Origin: an uncultured Dysgonomonas sp. | GTDB lineage: Bacteria; Bacteroidota; Bacteroidia; Bacteroidales; Dysgonomonadaceae | DNA: 17,774 nt | Assembly: GCF_934668725.1 (NCBI RefSeq) | Contig: NZ_CAKUOF010000029.1 | Coordinates: 1-17,774 of the forward strand | Direction: 5' to 3' | Shown: positions 1 through 7,728 of the stretch, piece by piece | Layout: every line of letters begins with the position of its first letter | Position numbering within the stretch: position 1 is the first letter of the stretch | Notes under the pieces: model-generated | Database searches by the model: none | The model's input: the letters and a program-made list of their open reading frames with translations, nothing else | What the model was told of the DNA's origin: nothing | Made by a program: the position numbers and the translations under genes

Positions 1-108
1 TTTCGTTTTGCATCAAGGCAAAATGAAAAACAAACCCGATAGGGTGCGTTAGAAATAATAGAACATATAAACCCCAACTACTGATTAATATTAATCATTT
101 TATATTGA
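1..108. other. Window edge: possible upstream gene tail, then ABC-F leader
   Basis: Two plus-strand frames are open from the window edge and stop within 52 bases. One ends at 40-42. The other ends at 50-52 and would encode a basic tail ending in KNKPDRVR. Either could be the C-terminus of a gene lying outside the window, and I cannot identify it. The rest is the leader of the ABC-F gene. It holds a perfect 16-base palindrome at 82-97 but no clear TAnnTTTG promoter. Confidence 0.3.
82..97. promoter_or_regulatory. 16-bp perfect palindrome before the ABC-F gene
   Basis: TGATTAATATTAATCA reads identically on both strands. It ends 11 bases before the ATG at 109 (17 before the ATG at 115), so a bound protein could block initiation. 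It contains only two G/C pairs. In DNA this AT-rich, about one chance palindrome of this size per two windows is expected by a rough base-composition estimate. An operator role is therefore only a possibility. Confidence 0.25.
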
Positions 109-1707
109 ATGTTTATGAGTATTACAATTAATAACCTTTCATATATGCATACAGATAAAGAGACTTTATTTCAGCATATTAGTTTTAGTATTTCGACAGG
201 AGATAAAATCGCGTTAATAGGTAATAATGGTTCGGGAAAGTCAACCTTATTACGAATAGTTGCCGGAGAACTTCAATCTTCGGATGGCGAACTTGTATGC
301 TCTTCGAAACCTTATTATATTCCGCAACACTTCGGCCAATACGATACTCAGACAATATCGCAAGCTCTCGGAGTAGAGTCAAAACTGGCAGCCTTAAACG
401 CTATTCTGGCCGGAGATGTTTCCATTAATAATATGGAATGCTTAAATGATGATTGGGATATTGAGAGCCGGATAGCTAATGCCCTCCAATATTGGGGATT
501 GGAGGATTTGGAATTGTTCCGTACAATGGATACGCTGAGTGGAGGAGAAAAGACGAAAATCTTCTTATCGGCAATAGCCATTCATGCACCTGAAATAATT
601 CTTTTGGATGAGCCATCCAATCATTTGGATCAGGAAAGTCGAAACTTGCTTTATCAGTTTATCAAGAAGAGTAAGGCAACCTTATTGGTTGTAAGTCACG
701 ACAGGACTTTGCTTAATTTACTCGAGCCGACCGTAGAGCTAAAAAATGATGCAGTTGAGATTTATGGCGGCAATTATGATTTCTACGAAAAGCAAAAAGA
801 AGAGAAATTAAATGCCTTACAGGCTCAACTAAATGAAAGAGAGAAGACTTTGAAGCAAATGAAGCAAAAGGCGAGGGACATGGCAGAGCAAAAACAAAAG
901 AACGATGTCAGAGGAAAAAAGCAGAAGCAAAAAGCCGGTATACCCCGTATTGCAATGGGTACACTCAAAGACAAGGCTGAACAAAGCGGTGCTAAACAAA
1001 AAAGTATTCAGAATGAAAAACTCAATGAAGTTTCGGTGAATATCAGACAGATAAGAGAAGATATTCGGCAAGAGGAAGTTTTAAAAATAGACCTTGATAA
1101 ATCGGACTTGCATAACGGAAAGCTTCTTGTCGAGGCTAAGGGTATTAACTTCACGTATTCAGAGCAGCCATTGTGGGCAACCCCTTTGACTTTTAGTTTT
1201 CGTAGTGGTGACAGGCTTAGAATTATGGGAAGTAACGGAAGCGGAAAAACAACCCTCATAAAAATAATAACGGGAAAACTGTCTCCTTCGTCAGGAACTA
1301 TGTTTATTGGAGACTTTAAATACGCATATATCGATCAGGAGTATTCGATTATAGATAACACATTGTCGGTGTTTGAGCAAGTTGACCGATTTAATGACCG
1401 CCACCTGCCGGAGCATGAATTGAAGATGCTTTTGCACCGGTATCAATTTTCGAAGGATGTTTGGGATAGAGCGTGTTCTCATCTTAGCGGAGGCGAAAAA
1501 ATAAAACTTATACTTTGTTGTTTGACAATCAACAATAATATGCCCGACATACTTATCTTAGATGAACCGACTAATAATCTGGATATACAGAGTCAGAAGA
1601 TATTAATTTCTGCTATAAAGAATTTTGGCGGCTCAATTATTGTTATTTCGCATGACGGGAGTTTTGTGGATGAGATTGATGCAGATAAAACTATCTGTAT
1701 CGATTAG
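109..1707 (+). CDS. ABC-F family ATPase (ribosome-associated type)
   Basis: Soluble protein of 532 residues with two ABC ATPase domains and no membrane segment, the layout of ABC-F proteins (EttA/Uup/antibiotic-protection families). These bind the ribosomal E site and ease stalled translation or displace antibiotics. Domain 1 has Walker A GNNGSGKST at 38-46, signature LSGGEK at 143-148 and Walker B LLDEPSNHLD at 165-174. Domain 2 has Walker A from 374 (GSNGSGKTT), signature LSGGEK at 459-464 and LDEPTNNLD at 484-492. Between them lies a highly charged Lys/Gln/Glu-rich linker at about 225-335, the position of the P-site tRNA-interacting arm. There is no C-terminal extension. The start could be the ATG at 109 or at 115; the latter gives the more usual MSITINNLSY. 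Family membership is firm. Whether it is housekeeping or gives drug resistance cannot be read from the sequence. Confidence 0.93.
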   Translation: MFMSITINNLSYMHTDKETLFQHISFSISTGDKIALIGNNGSGKSTLLRIVAGELQSSDGELVCSSKPYYIPQHFGQYDTQTISQALGVESKLAALNAILAGDVSINNMECLNDDWDIESRIANALQYWGLEDLELFRTMDTLSGGEKTKIFLSAIAIHAPEIILLDEPSNHLDQESRNLLYQFIKKSKATLLVVSHDRTLLNLLEPTVELKNDAVEIYGGNYDFYEKQKEEKLNALQAQLNEREKTLKQMKQKARDMAEQKQKNDVRGKKQKQKAGIPRIAMGTLKDKAEQSGAKQKSIQNEKLNEVSVNIRQIREDIRQEEVLKIDLDKSDLHNGKLLVEAKGINFTYSEQPLWATPLTFSFRSGDRLRIMGSNGSGKTTLIKIITGKLSPSSGTMFIGDFKYAYIDQEYSIIDNTLSVFEQVDRFNDRHLPEHELKMLLHRYQFSKDVWDRACSHLSGGEKIKLILCCLTINNNMPDILILDEPTNNLDIQSQKILISAIKNFGGSIIVISHDGSFVDEIDADKTICID

Positions 1708-1741
1708 TAAAATATTGCTTTTTTACTCAGATGAAACATTG

Positions 1742-1749
1742 TACCTTTG
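1742..1749 (+). promoter_or_regulatory. Bacteroidetes-type -7 box for the EamA gene
   Basis: TACCTTTG matches TAnnTTTG exactly. A T-run (1719-1723) lies at the usual -33 distance, but there is no TTTG there. It predicts a leader of about 90 bases before the ATG at 1845. The same octamer is used in front of uvrA at 15076. Confidence 0.5.
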
Positions 1750-1767
1750 TTAGGTTTTAAGTTGATA

Positions 1768-1820
1768 TGGCTATAGTTGTAGCTGTTAATATAGTGTATA
1801 CTGACAGATTCGCATAGCCA
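1768..1820 (+). other. Inverted repeat in the EamA-gene leader
   Basis: TGGCTAT (1768-1774) is exactly complementary to ATAGCCA (1814-1820), enclosing 39 bases, inside the predicted 5' leader. It might fold into a leader stem. I recognise no riboswitch class, and seven base pairs around a loop this size could be chance. Confidence 0.2.
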
Positions 1821-1844
1821 GAGTAGCAATATGTAAAAAAGAAG

Positions 1845-2753
1845 ATGGCAATGAAAAGTTTTAAAGGGGTTATTTATGCACTTATTTCATCGGGTACTTT
1901 TGGTTTGATCCCATTGTTCTCGATTCCTTTAATGACCGATTCCAATATGGGATTGCCTTCGATTTTATTTTATCGTTTTTTGTTTTCTACTTTACTGATG
2001 GGAGCTATCTGTTTATTTAAAAAAGAAAGTTTCCGGATATCAAAAAAGAGTGTGGTGACGATTAGCTGGCTGGGGGTGCTTTATGCAGCAACAGCTATGT
2101 GCCTGATTTATTCATACAAATATATCGCCAGTGGATTGGCTACGACGATTCACTTTCTCTATCCAATCGCAGTCAGTTTTTTGATGGTTGCCTTTTTTAA
2201 AGAACGTAAATCCATAGTACTGTTTTTAGCAGCCGTTTTGTCACTGATTGGGGTAGCTTTGTTATGCTGGAGTGGCGAAGGAGGTGTTAATCTGGTAGGT
2301 ATTGCAATAGCATCTCTTACAGTTATAACTTACTCGGTATATATTGTGGGAATTAATCAATCATCGGTTCATAAAATGAATGCTGAGATTCTAACATTTT
2401 ATATACTTCTGTCGGGTGCTGTCTTATTCTTTATATTTGCTGCCACTTCTGATGGAGGAGTTGAGCTGATACCCGATGCAACAGCTCTTTGGCGATTGTC
2501 GTTGCTGGCATTTTTGCCCACTGTAATTTCAGATTTGACTTTGATTCTGGCTATAAAATATGCAGGCTCTACCATTACCTCTATTTTAGGTTCGATGGAA
2601 CCGCTTGTTGCTGTGTTGATCGGTGTGCTGTATTTCTCAGAGTACTTTAATCTAAATAGTGCATTCGGAATTCTTTTGATATTGGTTTCCGTAAGTTTGG
2701 TTATTATTTTTGGTAAGCAGAAAAAAGACAGTATATCAGGAAATAATCATTAG
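1845..2753 (+). CDS. EamA/DMT-superfamily transporter
   Basis: 302-residue, very hydrophobic protein with about ten predicted membrane helices in two tandem halves (roughly 8-140 and 150-290), the standard length and duplicated layout of EamA (drug/metabolite transporter) permeases. These export amino acids, metabolites or drugs through the inner membrane; the substrate here is unknown. The second half ends with a typical EamA segment (SILGSMEPLVAVLIGVLYF). ATGs at 1845 and 1851 are both possible. The purine run AAAAAAGAAG just upstream favours either. It appears to have its own promoter (TACCTTTG at 1742) and is probably monocistronic, since another promoter precedes the next gene. Confidence 0.88.
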   Translation: MAMKSFKGVIYALISSGTFGLIPLFSIPLMTDSNMGLPSILFYRFLFSTLLMGAICLFKKESFRISKKSVVTISWLGVLYAATAMCLIYSYKYIASGLATTIHFLYPIAVSFLMVAFFKERKSIVLFLAAVLSLIGVALLCWSGEGGVNLVGIAIASLTVITYSVYIVGINQSSVHKMNAEILTFYILLSGAVLFFIFAATSDGGVELIPDATALWRLSLLAFLPTVISDLTLILAIKYAGSTITSILGSMEPLVAVLIGVLYFSEYFNLNSAFGILLILVSVSLVIIFGKQKKDSISGNNH

Positions 2754-2822
2754 TCTTGTTTTTCGACATCGAAATTTTACTCCCTTTTGGTCGGTAATTG
2801 GTTGTTTTCCTGAGATTAGAGG

Positions 2823-2851
2823 TTGTTATTAAATAAATATAATTATTTTTG
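2823..2851 (+). promoter_or_regulatory. Promoter of the yiaA-like/hydrolase unit
   Basis: TTG (2823-2825), an 18-base spacer and TATTTTTG (2844-2851) form a good Bacteroidetes sigma-ABfr-type promoter. Transcription would start near 2857, giving a leader of about 105 bases. A small hairpin follows in the leader: TTAGAT at 2863-2868 pairs with ATCTAA at 2874-2879. Confidence 0.6.
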
Positions 2852-2963
2852 ACGGCGAAACGTTAGATGATAAATCTAATTTAACATTTGTGTATATAAT
2901 GGCTACCGCTGTTTTTACCAAGAAAAACATCATTAACTATTACTTAAGGAAGAAATTTTGGAA

Positions 2964-3413
2964 ATGGAAGAAGAAACAGGAAAATCAGAACTTTTTATTA
3001 AGCCCAATCAGTCGGAAAGGAAGAAAGAGGCACCGTCGGCAGCTTTTGTCGGAGCAGCATGGTTTGCTTTGCTGGTGGGTGTAATTGCTTACCTTGTAGG
3101 TTTATGGAATGCCGAAATGCAATTAAACGAAAAGGGATATTATTTTACCATATTATTGTTTGGTCTATTCTCGGCAGTAACACTTCAAAAAAGTGTAAGA
3201 GATAAACTCGAAGGTATTCCGGTAACCAATATCTTTTTTGCGATTAGTTGGTTTGGGGCTATAGTTTCGGTTTTACTACTTGTTATTGGATTATGGAACG
3301 CAGAGTTGGCTTTAAGCGAAAAAGGCTTTTATGGTATGTCATATACCTTAAGTTTATTTGCAGCCATATCTGTTCAGAAAAATATCAGAGACACAGCTGA
3401 ATCGGAAAGATGA
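2964..3413 (+). CDS. yiaA: YiaA-like inner-membrane protein
   Basis: Small membrane protein of 149 residues (E. coli YiaA is about 145) of the YiaA/YiaB two-helix family, whose function is unknown. There are four hydrophobic segments in two repeated halves. Each half has a helix ending in GLWNAE, then a short loop (LNEKGYY in the first, LSEKGFY in the second), then a second helix ending in a basic QKSVRD or QKNIRD motif. This internal duplication is clear in the sequence. I chose the ATG at 2964, which is preceded by AAGGAAG at 2946-2952. A TTG at 2958 in the same frame would add two residues. The stop overlaps the start of the hydrolase gene (ATGA, 3410-3413), so the two are almost certainly co-translated. 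The symbol is by family resemblance only. Confidence 0.85.
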   Translation: MEEETGKSELFIKPNQSERKKEAPSAAFVGAAWFALLVGVIAYLVGLWNAEMQLNEKGYYFTILLFGLFSAVTLQKSVRDKLEGIPVTNIFFAISWFGAIVSVLLLVIGLWNAELALSEKGFYGMSYTLSLFAAISVQKNIRDTAESER

Positions 3414-4351
3414 AAAAACTGAAAATATTTTTAGCCGTACTGACAGTATTGTTGATTATCGTTTGTGGCGGAGCAATATATATGTTCGGAGTATCTTTGG
3501 ACAGAAAAGTAACACCAACGGACGAAGAAGACGCTTATGCTTTTCTTTATGATCACGATCCTAGTCTGAAAGTATGGATAGACAGCCTACGTCAGGAATC
3601 AGCTCTGAGGGATACGTTTATCGTTGCCGATGACGGCAGTAAACTCCATGCGTTATATGTCCGTTCAGCTACAGATTCCCCTAATACGGCGCTTATTATC
3701 CATGGATATACCGATAATTCGATTCGTATGCTGATGATTGGTCATCTGTATAATAAGGAAATGAACTATAATATCCTGCTTCCCGATTTGAGGGCACATG
3801 GGAAAAGCGATGGGGAATATATTCAGATGGGTTGGAAAGATCGTTTGGATATATTGAAATGGATAGATGTTTCTAAAGGCATATACGGAGATACTACCAA
3901 TATGGTTATTCACGGTATATCGATGGGAGCAGCCACCACGATGATGACATCGGGAGAAGATTTGCCCGAAAATATCAAATGCTTTGTTGAAGATTGTGGA
4001 TATACCAGTGTTTGGGACGAATTTAAGCACAAGCTTAAAGATGAATATGGATTACCAGCATTTCCTATATTGCCTGTAACCTCTTTATATACCCAAATGA
4101 AGGTCGACTGGAATTTTAAAGAAGCATCATCCTTAGAGCAAATCAAAAAAAGTAAGTTACCCATGTTTTTTATTCATGGAGATAAAGATACTTATGTGCC
4201 GACATGGATGGTCAATAAGCTTTATGAAGCCAAGCCTGGAGAGAAAGAATTGTGGATTGTACCCGGTGTAGAACACGCAAATGCTTACTGGGATTATACG
4301 GATGAGTACGTGGCAAAAACAAACCAATTTGTAAGTAAATACATCAATTAA
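3410..4351 (+). CDS. Membrane-anchored or secreted alpha/beta hydrolase
   Basis: 313-residue serine hydrolase of the alpha/beta fold. An N-terminal hydrophobic stretch after MKKLK (about 6-27) is a signal anchor or signal peptide, so the enzyme probably works outside the cytoplasmic membrane. The oxyanion region is HGYTDNS (from His98). The nucleophile elbow is GISMG (169-173, Ser171). The catalytic acid is Asp260 in HGDKDTYVP, and the base is His289 in GVEHANAY. It resembles the YqkD-like esterase/peptidase group; the substrate is unknown. It starts within the stop codon of the yiaA-like gene and is followed by a strong terminator, so these two genes form a complete operon. Confidence 0.88.
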   Translation: MKKLKIFLAVLTVLLIIVCGGAIYMFGVSLDRKVTPTDEEDAYAFLYDHDPSLKVWIDSLRQESALRDTFIVADDGSKLHALYVRSATDSPNTALIIHGYTDNSIRMLMIGHLYNKEMNYNILLPDLRAHGKSDGEYIQMGWKDRLDILKWIDVSKGIYGDTTNMVIHGISMGAATTMMTSGEDLPENIKCFVEDCGYTSVWDEFKHKLKDEYGLPAFPILPVTSLYTQMKVDWNFKEASSLEQIKKSKLPMFFIHGDKDTYVPTWMVNKLYEAKPGEKELWIVPGVEHANAYWDYTDEYVAKTNQFVSKYIN

Positions 4352-4352
4352 G

Positions 4353-4370
4353 GTCACAGACTTTTTTATA
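4353..4370 (+). repeat. GTCACAGAC + T-run element, copy 1
   Basis: It begins two bases after the hydrolase stop codon. GTC-ACA-GAC forms a tiny hairpin, extendable with AAG/TTT through a G-U pair, followed by TTTTTTATA. It nearly matches the copy after the WalJ-like gene. It may be a minimal terminator placed before the stronger hairpin at 4378. Confidence 0.45.
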
Positions 4371-4377
4371 ATATAGT

Positions 4378-4402
4378 AAAGGCGGGTTATAAACTCGCCT
4401 TT
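4378..4402 (+). terminator. Intrinsic terminator after the hydrolase gene
   Basis: AAAGGCGGGTT (4378-4388) pairs with AACTCGCCTTT (4392-4402) over 11 positions with one G-U pair and a 3-base ATA loop. It is followed by CGTCATTTTTA. It lies 27 bases after the stop codon. Confidence 0.85.
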
Positions 4403-4414
4403 CGTCATTTTTAG

Positions 4415-4422
4415 TATCTTTG
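4415..4422 (+). promoter_or_regulatory. -7 box for the FabK-like gene
   Basis: TATCTTTG matches TAnnTTTG and lies 25 bases before the ATG at 4448, directly after the preceding terminator. No convincing -33 element is seen. The leader would be only about 20 bases, without a Shine-Dalgarno sequence. Confidence 0.5.
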
Positions 4423-4447
4423 TAAAATATGAGCTAAAATTAGAGTC

Positions 4448-5395
4448 ATGGAAAATAGAATAACAAAACTTTTTAATATAAAATACCCGATAATATCGGG
4501 GGGTATGGTTTGGTGTAGTGGCTGGAGATTGGCTTCGGCAGTAAGTAATGCCGGAGGACTTGGTCTTATTGGTGCAGGATCTATGTATCCCGAAGTACTC
4601 AGAGAGCATATACAAAAATGCAAAGCTGCAACCAATAACACGTTTGGGGTGAATGTGCCTCTACTGTATCCGAATATTGAAGAGATAATAAATATTATAA
4701 TCGAAGAAGGAGTAAAAGTAGTATTTACTTCTGCAGGAAACCCCAAGACATGGACTAAGAAATTACAGGAGCATGGTATTAAAGTAGCCCATGTAGTATC
4801 GAGTTCTAAGTTTGCAGTGAAATGTCAGGAAGCTGGCGTTGACGCAGTTGTTGCCGAAGGTTTCGAGGCCGGAGGGCATAACGGAAGAGAAGAAACCACA
4901 ACTTTGACTTTGATTCCTCAAGTTCGTAAAAGTATCGATATACCGTTAATTGCTGCCGGAGGTATTGCAACAGGTAACACCATGTTGGCTGCTTTGGCTT
5001 TAGGAGCCGAAGGGGTGCAAATAGGAACCCGTTTTGCATTGACTCAGGAAAGTTCTGCTTCTGCTGAATTTAAAAATCTGTGTGTAAGTCTTAATGAGGG
5101 AGATACATTGTTGTCCCTTAAGAAAGTAGGGCCAACACGTCTGATAAAGAACGAATTTTACAAACAAGTGCAAGAAGCCGAGGACAGAGGTGCTTCACCT
5201 GAAGAGATCAAGACTCTTTTGGGTAAAGGACGTGCTAAGAAAGGAATATTTGAAGGTGATTTAATAGAGGGTGAGCTCGAAATAGGGCAAATAGCTTCGC
5301 TGATTAAAGATTTACCTTTAGCCGGAGATGTTGTGAAATCAATTATTGCAGAATTCAATGCAGGTGTAAAAGCACTGTCGGGAATTTCTTTCTAA
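4448..5395 (+). CDS. FabK / nitronate monooxygenase-like flavoprotein
   Basis: 315-residue TIM-barrel FMN protein of the 2-nitropropane dioxygenase family. Motifs in order: YPIISGGMVW near the N-terminus, FGVNVPLL, a TSAGNP phosphate-binding turn, EGFEAGGHNG containing His144, AAGGI, and GAEGVQIGTRF. His144 sits exactly where the catalytic histidine of FabK (enoyl-ACP reductase II) is found, and the overall sequence reads closer to FabK than to fungal-type nitronate monooxygenases. It may therefore reduce enoyl-ACP in fatty acid synthesis or detoxify nitronates; sequence alone does not decide. It has its own promoter and terminator on the upstream side and lies 54 bases before the WalJ-like gene on the same strand. 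Confidence 0.85.
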   Translation: MENRITKLFNIKYPIISGGMVWCSGWRLASAVSNAGGLGLIGAGSMYPEVLREHIQKCKAATNNTFGVNVPLLYPNIEEIINIIIEEGVKVVFTSAGNPKTWTKKLQEHGIKVAHVVSSSKFAVKCQEAGVDAVVAEGFEAGGHNGREETTTLTLIPQVRKSIDIPLIAAGGIATGNTMLAALALGAEGVQIGTRFALTQESSASAEFKNLCVSLNEGDTLLSLKKVGPTRLIKNEFYKQVQEAEDRGASPEEIKTLLGKGRAKKGIFEGDLIEGELEIGQIASLIKDLPLAGDVVKSIIAEFNAGVKALSGISF

Positions 5396-5449
5396 GAGCT
5401 GAGATCTTTCGAATCTATTCTGTTACTTAATTACTTGTAACTACTTAAA

Positions 5450-6277
5450 ATGCAGTACGATCTTTTTGCACCCATACCAAAATATAAATTAATAAGCCTT
5501 TCGAGTGGTAGCAGTGGTAATTGCTACTACTTGGGAACTTCTCAGTATGGTATCCTTATCGATGCCGGTATTGGGATGCGTACTATAAAAAAATACTTGC
5601 GTGAATACGGTATCGCTATGGAAACCATCATTGCAGTATTGGTTACGCACGATCATGCCGATCACATAAAATCAATCGGAGGTTTCGGCGGTAAATTGAA
5701 TATTCCTGTGTATGCTACAGAAACCGTTCATGCAGGCATCGAGAGAAGTCGCTTTGTTGAAGAAAAATTTACGGGAGCTAAGCGAATCGTTGAAAAAGAA
5801 AAAACATTTGAGATAAAAGAATTTCAGATAACAGCTTTCGATGTTCCGCACGATACGATTGAAAACGTAGGATATCAAATCAAGATTGCAGATAAAACCA
5901 TTGTTTTAGTTACTGACGTAGGTCGTATCACCGAAACAGTCTCAAGATATGCTCGGTCTGCAAATCACCTGATTATTGAAGCCAATTACGATGAAGAGAT
6001 GCTCAGTTGCGGACGTTATCCTGCTTATCTCAAGCAGCGTATTACTTCGGGAATGGGACATTTGAGTAATCGCCTTACAGGAGAGTTGCTAACTTCCATC
6101 TATCACGATAAGATGGACGAGATATGGCTCTGTCATCTCAGTCAAGACAATAATCACCCCGATCTTGCTTACAAAACAGTAGAGTGTGCTTTAAATTTAC
6201 AAGGGATAAAGGTGGGTAAAGATGTCAATCTTAAAACTCTTAGTCGTGGAAAACCCTCAGGATTAATTGAGTTTTAA
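5450..6277 (+). CDS. YycJ/WalJ-type metallo-beta-lactamase-fold hydrolase
   Basis: 275-residue MBL-fold protein, full length for the YycJ/WalJ group, whose members act as nucleases or affect DNA repair and cell-wall signalling. Evidence: SSGSSGNC near residue 18, the metal motif THDHADH with His67, His69, Asp71 and His72, a further histidine at 134 (VPHDT), Asp156 in VTDVGR, then GHLSN and the late CHLSQDNNHP motif typical of this subgroup. In Firmicutes the gene accompanies walKR; that context is absent here. It has no obvious promoter of its own and may be read with the FabK-like gene. The ATG at 5450 is preceded by three TACTT copies (5425, 5433, 5442) rather than a ribosome-binding site. 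Confidence 0.88.
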   Translation: MQYDLFAPIPKYKLISLSSGSSGNCYYLGTSQYGILIDAGIGMRTIKKYLREYGIAMETIIAVLVTHDHADHIKSIGGFGGKLNIPVYATETVHAGIERSRFVEEKFTGAKRIVEKEKTFEIKEFQITAFDVPHDTIENVGYQIKIADKTIVLVTDVGRITETVSRYARSANHLIIEANYDEEMLSCGRYPAYLKQRITSGMGHLSNRLTGELLTSIYHDKMDEIWLCHLSQDNNHPDLAYKTVECALNLQGIKVGKDVNLKTLSRGKPSGLIEF

Positions 6278-6278
6278 T

Positions 6279-6295
6279 GTCACAGACCTTTTTTT
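6279..6295 (+). repeat. GTCACAGAC + T-run element, copy 2
   Basis: It begins one base after the stop codon of the WalJ-like gene: GTCACAGACC and then seven T. It has the same placement and order as copy 1 at 4353, and is related in reverse orientation to the palindrome at 9587-9605. Confidence 0.45.
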
Positions 6296-6386
6296 ATTTT
6301 GGTAAGAGTAACAAATCTAGATTGTTGCAACTATAAAATATACCAAATAAATTTTATCCATTACTTAAATAGTAAACCTATAAAAT

Positions 6387-6426
6387 GAATCAGTAATTAC
6401 TCTATAGTTGTAATTACTGATTTTTT
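6387..6426 (+). terminator. AT-rich intrinsic terminator
   Basis: AATCAGTAATTAC (6388-6400) and GTAATTACTGATT (6410-6422) are perfect complements over 13 positions with a 9-base loop, extended by a G-U pair, then a T-run to 6426. It probably ends transcripts of the WalJ-like gene 110 bases upstream. Its 3' arm contains the -33 TTG of the promoter that follows. Confidence 0.7.
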
Positions 6427-6436
6427 ATTATATTTG
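6408..6436 (+). promoter_or_regulatory. Promoter reading toward the (AG)16 tract
   Basis: TTG (6408-6410), 18 bases, TATATTTG (6429-6436). The spacing is the same as for the yiaA-like promoter. Transcription would start near 6442, 24 bases before an ATG at 6466. It is the only good promoter I find upstream of the C1q-like gene. Confidence 0.55.
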
Positions 6437-6465
6437 TGAAACATAAAAGCCTCTTTTTGAAAGAT

Positions 6466-6892
<427 letters not shown>

Positions 6893-6897
6893 AACAA

Positions 6898-7659
6898 ATG
6901 AGAAAGAATTTATTGTTATTATTCGGATTGTTTTTTATTGCTTTTACGTATGGACAGGTAGGAATTAATACCGAAAGTCCTTTAGGACTATTACATATCG
7001 ATGCCGGAGTTGCCGGGGTTACATCCGATGATGTGATAATATTGAACGATGGTAAAGTCGGGATAGGTACAACTACGCCTTCTAATAAACTTTCGATCGT
7101 AAATACAGGGGGCGACACGGGGTTGCATTTACCCAATGGAGCAGCATCCGGCAGGGTCTTAACGTCCGATACTCAGGGGAATGGAGTTTGGGTATCTGGT
7201 GCGGTTCAATATCAAACATCAGTCTATGGGGTTGGAAACCAATTGCTGGTAAATGGTGCGGTTTTCCCGAATTTTGTAAAACTAACTAGTTTGAGAGGCG
7301 TTCTTTTTGATCGCGCAAAAGATATATATGGGGCAGCTTATGGATGGGATGTAAACAATCAGCAATATGTTGCACCGGTATCAGGAGTCTATAGAATAGC
7401 CTATGGCGTATATTTTCAGACTAGGGGAAATATTGGAGAAAACTTTCGAGCCTATATATTTCGTAATGGGACTCAATTTCTAAATAGCGGGCTGGTTTCC
7501 GTTACAGATGCAGGATATGATATTGCCAGTTACGTTATGGGGCTTACCAATTTAGCTAAAGGAGATGTAATAGATTTGAGGGTCTCGTGTCAGCCTTCGG
7601 GAACATTGGCTTATTGGGCAGGCGTAGGGCACACTTTTTTAATCATAGAGTCACTGTAA
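6898..7659 (+). CDS. Secreted protein with C1q/TNF-like C-terminal domain
   Basis: 253 residues. The N-terminus MRKN followed by a hydrophobic stretch to about 18 is a signal peptide, with likely cleavage before Gln20, so the mature protein would start QVGINTESP. Two copies of a motif common in Bacteroidetes surface and tail-fibre-like proteins follow (VGINTESPLGLLHID at 21-35 and VGIGTTTPSNKLSIV at 54-68), then SGRVLTSDTQGNGVWV. Residues about 105-253 look like a C1q-type jelly roll: the hallmark YVAPVSGVYRIAYGVYF at 157-173, RAYIFRNGTQFLNSG, KGDVIDLRV, and a hydrophobic C-terminal strand HTFLIIESL. Such domains trimerise and bind ligands or adhere. It ends before a bidirectional terminator. 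No promoter lies between the upstream hairpin and the ATG, so it is probably read from the promoter at 6408-6436 through the AG tract. The exact function is unknown. Confidence 0.75.
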   Translation: MRKNLLLLFGLFFIAFTYGQVGINTESPLGLLHIDAGVAGVTSDDVIILNDGKVGIGTTTPSNKLSIVNTGGDTGLHLPNGAASGRVLTSDTQGNGVWVSGAVQYQTSVYGVGNQLLVNGAVFPNFVKLTSLRGVLFDRAKDIYGAAYGWDVNNQQYVAPVSGVYRIAYGVYFQTRGNIGENFRAYIFRNGTQFLNSGLVSVTDAGYDIASYVMGLTNLAKGDVIDLRVSCQPSGTLAYWAGVGHTFLIIESL

Positions 7660-7690
7660 TTTGTCATACTTATCAGTATAAGATAGTAAA

Positions 7691-7723
7691 AAGGCAAACC
7701 TCTCCACCGGTTTGGTTTGCCTT
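7691..7723. terminator. Bidirectional terminator between convergent genes
   Basis: AAGGCAAACC (7691-7700) and GGTTTGCCTT (7714-7723) form a perfect 10-base stem around 13 bases. A-rich sequence precedes it and T-rich sequence follows. It can serve both the C1q-like gene (stop at 7659) and the converging GNAT gene (stop at 7729). Confidence 0.85.
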
Positions 7724-7728
7724 ATTAT

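Noticed and set aside
2890..3084. 64-residue frame overlapping the yiaA-like gene start
   Set aside because: Out of frame with the clearly recognisable YiaA-like protein, Lys/Trp-rich without family resemblance, and ends inside that gene.
4157..4746. Minus-strand frames of 152 and 111 residues across the hydrolase / FabK-like junction
   Set aside because: They run across a clear terminator and promoter and lie antisense to two well-supported genes.
5423..5447. Three TACTT copies before the WalJ-like gene as a regulatory repeat
   Set aside because: Irregular spacing (8 and 9 bases) and very short units in AT-rich DNA; too weak to claim a binding site.
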